This document shows positions 60,470-64,000 of a DNA stretch of 64,000 nucleotides, piece by piece. Position 1 is the first letter of the stretch, and each line of letters starts with the position of its first letter. This DNA is from Lachnospiraceae bacterium NK4A179. GTDB taxonomy: Bacteria > Bacillota > Clostridia > Lachnospirales > Lachnospiraceae. The stretch lies in NCBI GenBank assembly GCA_000421045.1, contig ATWC01000011.1, positions 1-64,000 on the forward strand. The letters are read 5' to 3'. Under the pieces are notes generated by a model. That model was not told the DNA's origin and ran no database searches. It was given only the letters and a program-made list of their open reading frames with translations. The position numbers were made by a program, and so were the translations under genes.

Positions 60470-61426
60470 ATGAAAAAGATCATGACCTGGAGCGCGGCAC
60501 GGGCAAAATGTGCAATGCGCGATAAACTGCATATGTTTGATCACAGGAAGAGCTACGGAGGAAGAACCAACGTTGATTCGCAGACCGGAGCTGATGAACT
60601 TGCGCGTCTGATAGAAAGCGGAAAGCCTTTTCTTGCCGGCCGTCTCGGGCAATTTGAGACTGCAGCTATGCATATGTTTGAGTTTGAACGAAAGAGCGGT
60701 TATCAGAAGATAATGGACCAGCTCTATGACTGCGCCGGGTTTTTCCCTAATGACATAAGCCTCGGAAAAAGATTTCTGCAGGTGAGCCTGGAGGCATTTG
60801 AGAACTGTGATATCTATGCCTGCAATCAGGTCTTTCCGGAGGAATATTTTATTAAAAACTATCTTCCTAAGGATTCGATGATCGTACGCAGCATCAGGAT
60901 ATTTGAAAATCATAGATTTGAACGTCCCTGGAGTGCTGCGCTTAAGGGGAAGAAGGTTCTTGTGGTCACATCATTTCCCGATACTGTAAAGAGGCAGTAT
61001 ATCAACAGGGAACTGCTCTTTCCTGATACGGACATACTTCCGGAGTTTGATCTGCAGGTATACAAACCTCTTATGACAATAGGCAATATGAGGGATGATC
61101 GGTTTAACGACTGGTTCGAGGCACTTGAATTTATGAAAAAGGAAGTGCTTGAGCTGGATTTTGATGTGGCGCTTGTGGCATGCGGAGCCTACGGATTGCC
61201 GCTTGCTTCGGCGATAAAGAACAGCGGAAGGGGCGCGGTCCAGATGGGAGGCGTGCTTCAGCTCCTGTTCGGAATAATAGGTAAACGCTGGGACGGCTCG
61301 CGTTTCGGCGGAAAGGAACAGATGGACCCGTATCTTAAAAGATATTACAGTGATGCGTGGACATATCCTCTGGAAAAAAAACCTGCGGAGGCTATGAAAG
61401 TTGAGTATGGACCATACTGGAAATAA
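60470..61426 (+). CDS. GT-D-like glycosyltransferase candidate
   Basis: A soluble 318-residue protein. FLAGRLGQFET near residues 53-65 resembles the G-R-x-G-x-x-E motif of DUF1792/GT-D proteins. The later VTSFPDTVKRQYINRELLFPD, DFDVALVACGAYGLPLASAIKNSGRGAVQMGG and QLLFGIIGKRWDG parts fit a nucleotide-sugar enzyme fold. No catalytic assignment is certain. Its end overlaps the K+ channel gene by 26 bp. Confidence 0.6.
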   Translation: MKKIMTWSAARAKCAMRDKLHMFDHRKSYGGRTNVDSQTGADELARLIESGKPFLAGRLGQFETAAMHMFEFERKSGYQKIMDQLYDCAGFFPNDISLGKRFLQVSLEAFENCDIYACNQVFPEEYFIKNYLPKDSMIVRSIRIFENHRFERPWSAALKGKKVLVVTSFPDTVKRQYINRELLFPDTDILPEFDLQVYKPLMTIGNMRDDRFNDWFEALEFMKKEVLELDFDVALVACGAYGLPLASAIKNSGRGAVQMGGVLQLLFGIIGKRWDGSRFGGKEQMDPYLKRYYSDAWTYPLEKKPAEAMKVEYGPYWK

Positions 61427-62645
61427 AAAGAAGAATAAGAGGATGGAAGGCGCATGGAAGGGTGAACCCCGAAAACTCGCGCTTTTCAGACACCGTGTAT
61501 TTAATATCATAGAAGTGGGCTATAACGAAGATTTTATAGGCCGCGGCTATGATGTGGTGAATCTTGTTGCCATAGTCGTGAATATTGTGATCTCTATACT
61601 GCTTACGTTTGACAGTATTGTCGAAAGGTACAGCGGGATCTTATATGCTGTTGAGGCTGTGACGGTTGCATTTTTTGCGTTTGATTATCTTCTCAGACTT
61701 ATCACTTCGTCATTTCTTTTTCCGGAGAAAAAGCCTTTAGTCGCACTTTTCAGATATATGATCAGTTTCAACGGTATAGTGGATATCTTATCATTCCTGC
61801 CTTATTATCTGCCTGTGTTCTTTCCGGCGGGGGCGGTTGCATTCCGTATGTTCCGCGTGATGAGGATATTCAGGATATTCAGGATAAATGCATATTATGA
61901 TTCGCTTAATGTCATAACGGATGTTATTAAGAGCAAGGCTAAACAGCTTCTTTCTTCAATGTTTGTGCTGCTGATGCTTATGCTTGCCGCATCCCTGTGT
62001 ATGTACAGCGTTGAACATCCGGCTCAGCCTGAGGTGTTTAAAAATGCTCTTTCCGGTGTCTGGTGGGCATCAGCTACACTGCTTACTGTGGGATATGGCG
62101 ATATTTATCCCATAACGGCTGCCGGCAAAGTGCTCGGTACTATCATTACTTTTCTGGGAGTCGGGGTTGCGGCTATCCCGACCGGTATCATTTCCGCTGG
62201 TTTTGTCGAGCAGTACTCAAAACTGCAGGGCATGGGCAGAAGTGATGGTGTGCTTCAGTTTATCCGTGTGAGGATAGAGGAGAAAGATGAGTGGGCAGGC
62301 AGGAAGATCGCTGCACTGGATCTACCGGAAGGTGTTATAGTTGCAGCGGTTTTAAGAAATGGAGAGATGCAGGTCCCGAGAGGAGATATCGTTATCCAAA
62401 AAGGTGATATACTTGTGCTTGGAGCCGAGGCATATAATGACGGTTTTGAGGTGACACTTAATGAAGTGAAGCTGGATGCCGCACATGAATGGTCCGGACA
62501 GAAAATAAAGGATCTGGATATATCAAGACAGAGTTTTATAGTTTCAGTAAAGAGGCGCGGCAAAGCGCTGGTTCCGGGAGGGGATCTGAAGCTTCTTTCC
62601 GGAGATATTGTTATAATGTATACGAAAAAGAATAAACTGATCTAA
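61401..62645 (+). CDS. Voltage-gated K+ channel with C-terminal RCK regulation
   Basis: Six helices form a Kv-type core: S4-like FRMFRVMRIFRIFRINAY (about residues 147-164) with Arg every third or fourth residue, and the filter TVGYGD at 229-234. Two TrkA-C domains (about 285-350 and 355-414) follow. TTG 61401 is chosen because GGAGG lies 10 nt upstream; ATG 61407 is also possible. It may release K+ imported by TrkAH when the membrane depolarises. galE follows after 9 bp. Confidence 0.9.
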   Translation: MSMDHTGNKKKNKRMEGAWKGEPRKLALFRHRVFNIIEVGYNEDFIGRGYDVVNLVAIVVNIVISILLTFDSIVERYSGILYAVEAVTVAFFAFDYLLRLITSSFLFPEKKPLVALFRYMISFNGIVDILSFLPYYLPVFFPAGAVAFRMFRVMRIFRIFRINAYYDSLNVITDVIKSKAKQLLSSMFVLLMLMLAASLCMYSVEHPAQPEVFKNALSGVWWASATLLTVGYGDIYPITAAGKVLGTIITFLGVGVAAIPTGIISAGFVEQYSKLQGMGRSDGVLQFIRVRIEEKDEWAGRKIAALDLPEGVIVAAVLRNGEMQVPRGDIVIQKGDILVLGAEAYNDGFEVTLNEVKLDAAHEWSGQKIKDLDISRQSFIVSVKRRGKALVPGGDLKLLSGDIVIMYTKKNKLI

Positions 62646-62654
62646 GGAGGTTTT

Positions 62655-63671
62655 ATGGCAATACTTGTAACAGGTGGCTGCGGTTTTATCGGAAGCCATA
62701 CAGTGGTTGAACTTCTGAATGCCGGAAAGGAAGTTATTGTTATAGATAATCTGGACAACTCTTCTGAAAAGTCTCTGGAGAGAGTTAAAGAGATAACAGG
62801 TAAGGATGTTGTTTTTTATAAGCTTGATATAAGGGATAGAGAAGGGCTTGAAAAACTTTTTTCTGAAAGAAGTGATATAGAGGGATGCATTCATTTTGCA
62901 GGAAAGAAGGCAGTCGGCGAATCCGTGCAGCTTCCGTGGGAATATTATGAGAACAATATAGGGGGAACACTCACTCTTATCGATGTGATGAGAAAACACA
63001 ATGTGAAGAACATTATATTCTCATCTTCTTCGACCGTATACGGAGATCCGGACAGTATACCTGTCACAGAGGAGAGTCCTGTTAAGAAGTGCACAAATCC
63101 TTACGGCTCGACCAAGGCCATGCAGGAGACGATATTTACCGATATATGGAATGCAGATAAAGAATGGAACATCGTCCTTCTCAGATATTTCAATCCTATC
63201 GGAGCCCACCAAAGCGGAAAGATAGGTGAAGATCCGAACGGCATTCCTAACAACCTCATGCCTTATATCACGCAGGTGGCGGTCGGCAAGCTGGAGTGTC
63301 TGCAGATATTCGGTGACGACTATTCAACTCCCGACGGAACCGGTGTCAGAGACTATATTCATGTAGTAGACCTTGCAAAGGGACATGTGAAAGCACTTAA
63401 AAAGTTTGATGAAAAGGGCGGACTTTCCGTTTACAATCTCGGTACCGGAAAGGGAAACAGTGTGCTTGAGGTGGTGAAGAGCTTTGAAGAGGTGAATGGC
63501 ATTAAGATCCCTTACAAGATCGTAGCCAGACGCCCGGGTGACATTGCGGCGAACTGGTGCGATGCCTCAAAGGCAGAGAGGGAGCTTGGCTGGAAGGCTG
63601 AATATGATATAAAGGATATGTGTCGGGACAGCTGGCGTTGGCAACAGATGAATCCGAACGGATACAGGTAA
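62655..63671 (+). CDS. galE: UDP-glucose 4-epimerase
   Basis: The NAD-binding motif [11 protein letters not shown] is at about residues 6-16, and the catalytic Y150-x3-K154 motif is [35 protein letters not shown] and [17 protein letters not shown] are GalE-specific. It interconverts UDP-glucose and UDP-galactose for glycan synthesis. AGGAGG precedes the ATG. It closes this block, before the terminator at 63679. Confidence 0.96.
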   Translation: MAILVTGGCGFIGSHTVVELLNAGKEVIVIDNLDNSSEKSLERVKEITGKDVVFYKLDIRDREGLEKLFSERSDIEGCIHFAGKKAVGESVQLPWEYYENNIGGTLTLIDVMRKHNVKNIIFSSSSTVYGDPDSIPVTEESPVKKCTNPYGSTKAMQETIFTDIWNADKEWNIVLLRYFNPIGAHQSGKIGEDPNGIPNNLMPYITQVAVGKLECLQIFGDDYSTPDGTGVRDYIHVVDLAKGHVKALKKFDEKGGLSVYNLGTGKGNSVLEVVKSFEEVNGIKIPYKIVARRPGDIAANWCDASKAERELGWKAEYDIKDMCRDSWRWQQMNPNGYR

Positions 63672-63678
63672 TATAATG

Positions 63679-63713
63679 AGCCGGGCAGGGTAAAACCTCC
63701 CGGCTTCTATATT
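63679..63713 (+). terminator. Rho-independent terminator
   Basis: AGCCGGG (63679-63685) and CCCGGCT (63699-63705) pair, with interior AGGGT/ACCT, followed by TCTATATTT. It ends the block closing with galE. Confidence 0.8.
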
Positions 63714-63825
63714 TAGTTCTTAAAGCCTGAAATTTACATAAGATCAAGGTATCTACAGAATGTGGATATTTATTAAAAAAAGCACAAAATCTATTAAAAA
63801 AGCTACCAATTTTTGCAAATAAGTG

Positions 63826-63934
63826 TATAATTAGGACCGTGGCGTGTTTTTTCAATACCACTATATGTAGTTTTACATATGAGGGGCTTACCTACCGGCT
63901 TTTATTATGGCCGGGACATGGCGGGAGAGTTTGT
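63826..63934 (+). promoter_or_regulatory. Promoter and folded leader of a gene beyond the window
   Basis: TATAAT (63826-63831) is a clear -10 with no good -35. Two hairpins follow in the leader: ATATGTA/TACATAT (63863-63880, loop 4) and CCGGC/GCCGG (about 63895-63914). GGGAGAG (63923-63929) lies 5 nt before GTG 63935. The 119 bp between the galE terminator and this -10 show nothing recognisable. Confidence 0.55.
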
Positions 63935-64000
63935 GTGAGAAACAGAGGATATAGATTTATCATCAGGGATCTGGGATTTGACAGAGGATGTGCTGCTATG
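63935..64000 (+). CDS. Start of a gene cut by the window end
   Basis: A GTG start with GGGAGAG ribosome site opens a frame that runs MRNRGYRFIIRDLGFDRGCAAM to the window edge. It is too short to assign a family. The promoter and leader at 63826 belong to it. Confidence 0.5.
   Translation, partial: MRNRGYRFIIRDLGFDRGCAAM

Noticed and set aside
1-64000. CRISPR array or tRNA/rRNA genes
   Set aside because: No regularly spaced direct repeats were seen, and no recognisable tRNA cloverleaf or rRNA sequence.

Overview
The window reads as chromosomal DNA of an anaerobic Firmicute of the family Lachnospiraceae, most like Butyrivibrio or Pseudobutyrivibrio. This is inferred from the protein families present, the AGGAGG-type ribosome sites, the frequent TTG/GTG starts and the sigma-A type TTGACA-17-TATAAT promoters. 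It has no rRNA, tRNA, CRISPR array, prophage or complete insertion sequence that I can recognise. Both ends cut genes: a membrane protein is open at base 1 and a CDS begins just before base 64000.

Bases 1-34,200 are an accessory, signal-responsive region made of many small, separately controlled units. Most units pair a one-component regulator (TetR x4, WYL/YafY, MarR, PadR, AraC, LytTR) with GNAT acetyltransferases, flavodoxin-type proteins, exporters or small domain proteins. Several promoters carry clear inverted-repeat operators. One 20-bp inverted-repeat pair recurs almost unchanged at 3.8 kb and 13.7 kb, so a DUF6544 gene and the MarR-flavodoxin operon probably form one small regulon. 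The stretch 1.1-6.5 kb also carries four copies of a GC-rich REP-like palindrome that touch or interrupt genes of a duplicated membrane-protein cassette. An ABC-2 exporter with its own histidine kinase and response regulator lies at 25.5-30.4 kb. Two unusual fusions stand out: an FMN-reductase/SCP2/six-TM protein (16.4 kb) and a GNAT/RsgA-type GTPase (20.3 kb).

Bases 34,300-64,000 look more like core genome. A surface-glycan cluster (YfhO-like membrane protein, membrane GT2, ATP-grasp ligase, left-handed beta-helix acetyltransferase) fills 34.8-40.2 kb. A minus-strand pair follows: an EF-hand-like protein with an elaborate structured leader, and a DUF4349 lipoprotein. Next come purC, a cation-diffusion transporter, a GH26-like cytoplasmic TIM-barrel protein, the peptidoglycan-precursor genes ddl and murF, an FAD oxidoreductase, AraC, MATE and PlsC genes, and a probably leaderless N-carbamoylputrescine amidase gene. 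The last block runs trkA-trkH, a GT-C-like membrane protein, an EAL/HDOD-type protein, a GT-D-like protein, a voltage-gated K+ channel with TrkA-C domains, and galE. Potassium transport and envelope biogenesis are therefore interleaved there.

The points most worth a second look are the shared MarR-type operators, the structured leader of the EF-hand gene, the REP-like units that became coding sequence, the broken small membrane gene with an ACG in place of its start codon, the two domain fusions, and the cytoplasmic GH26-like protein beside ddl-murF.
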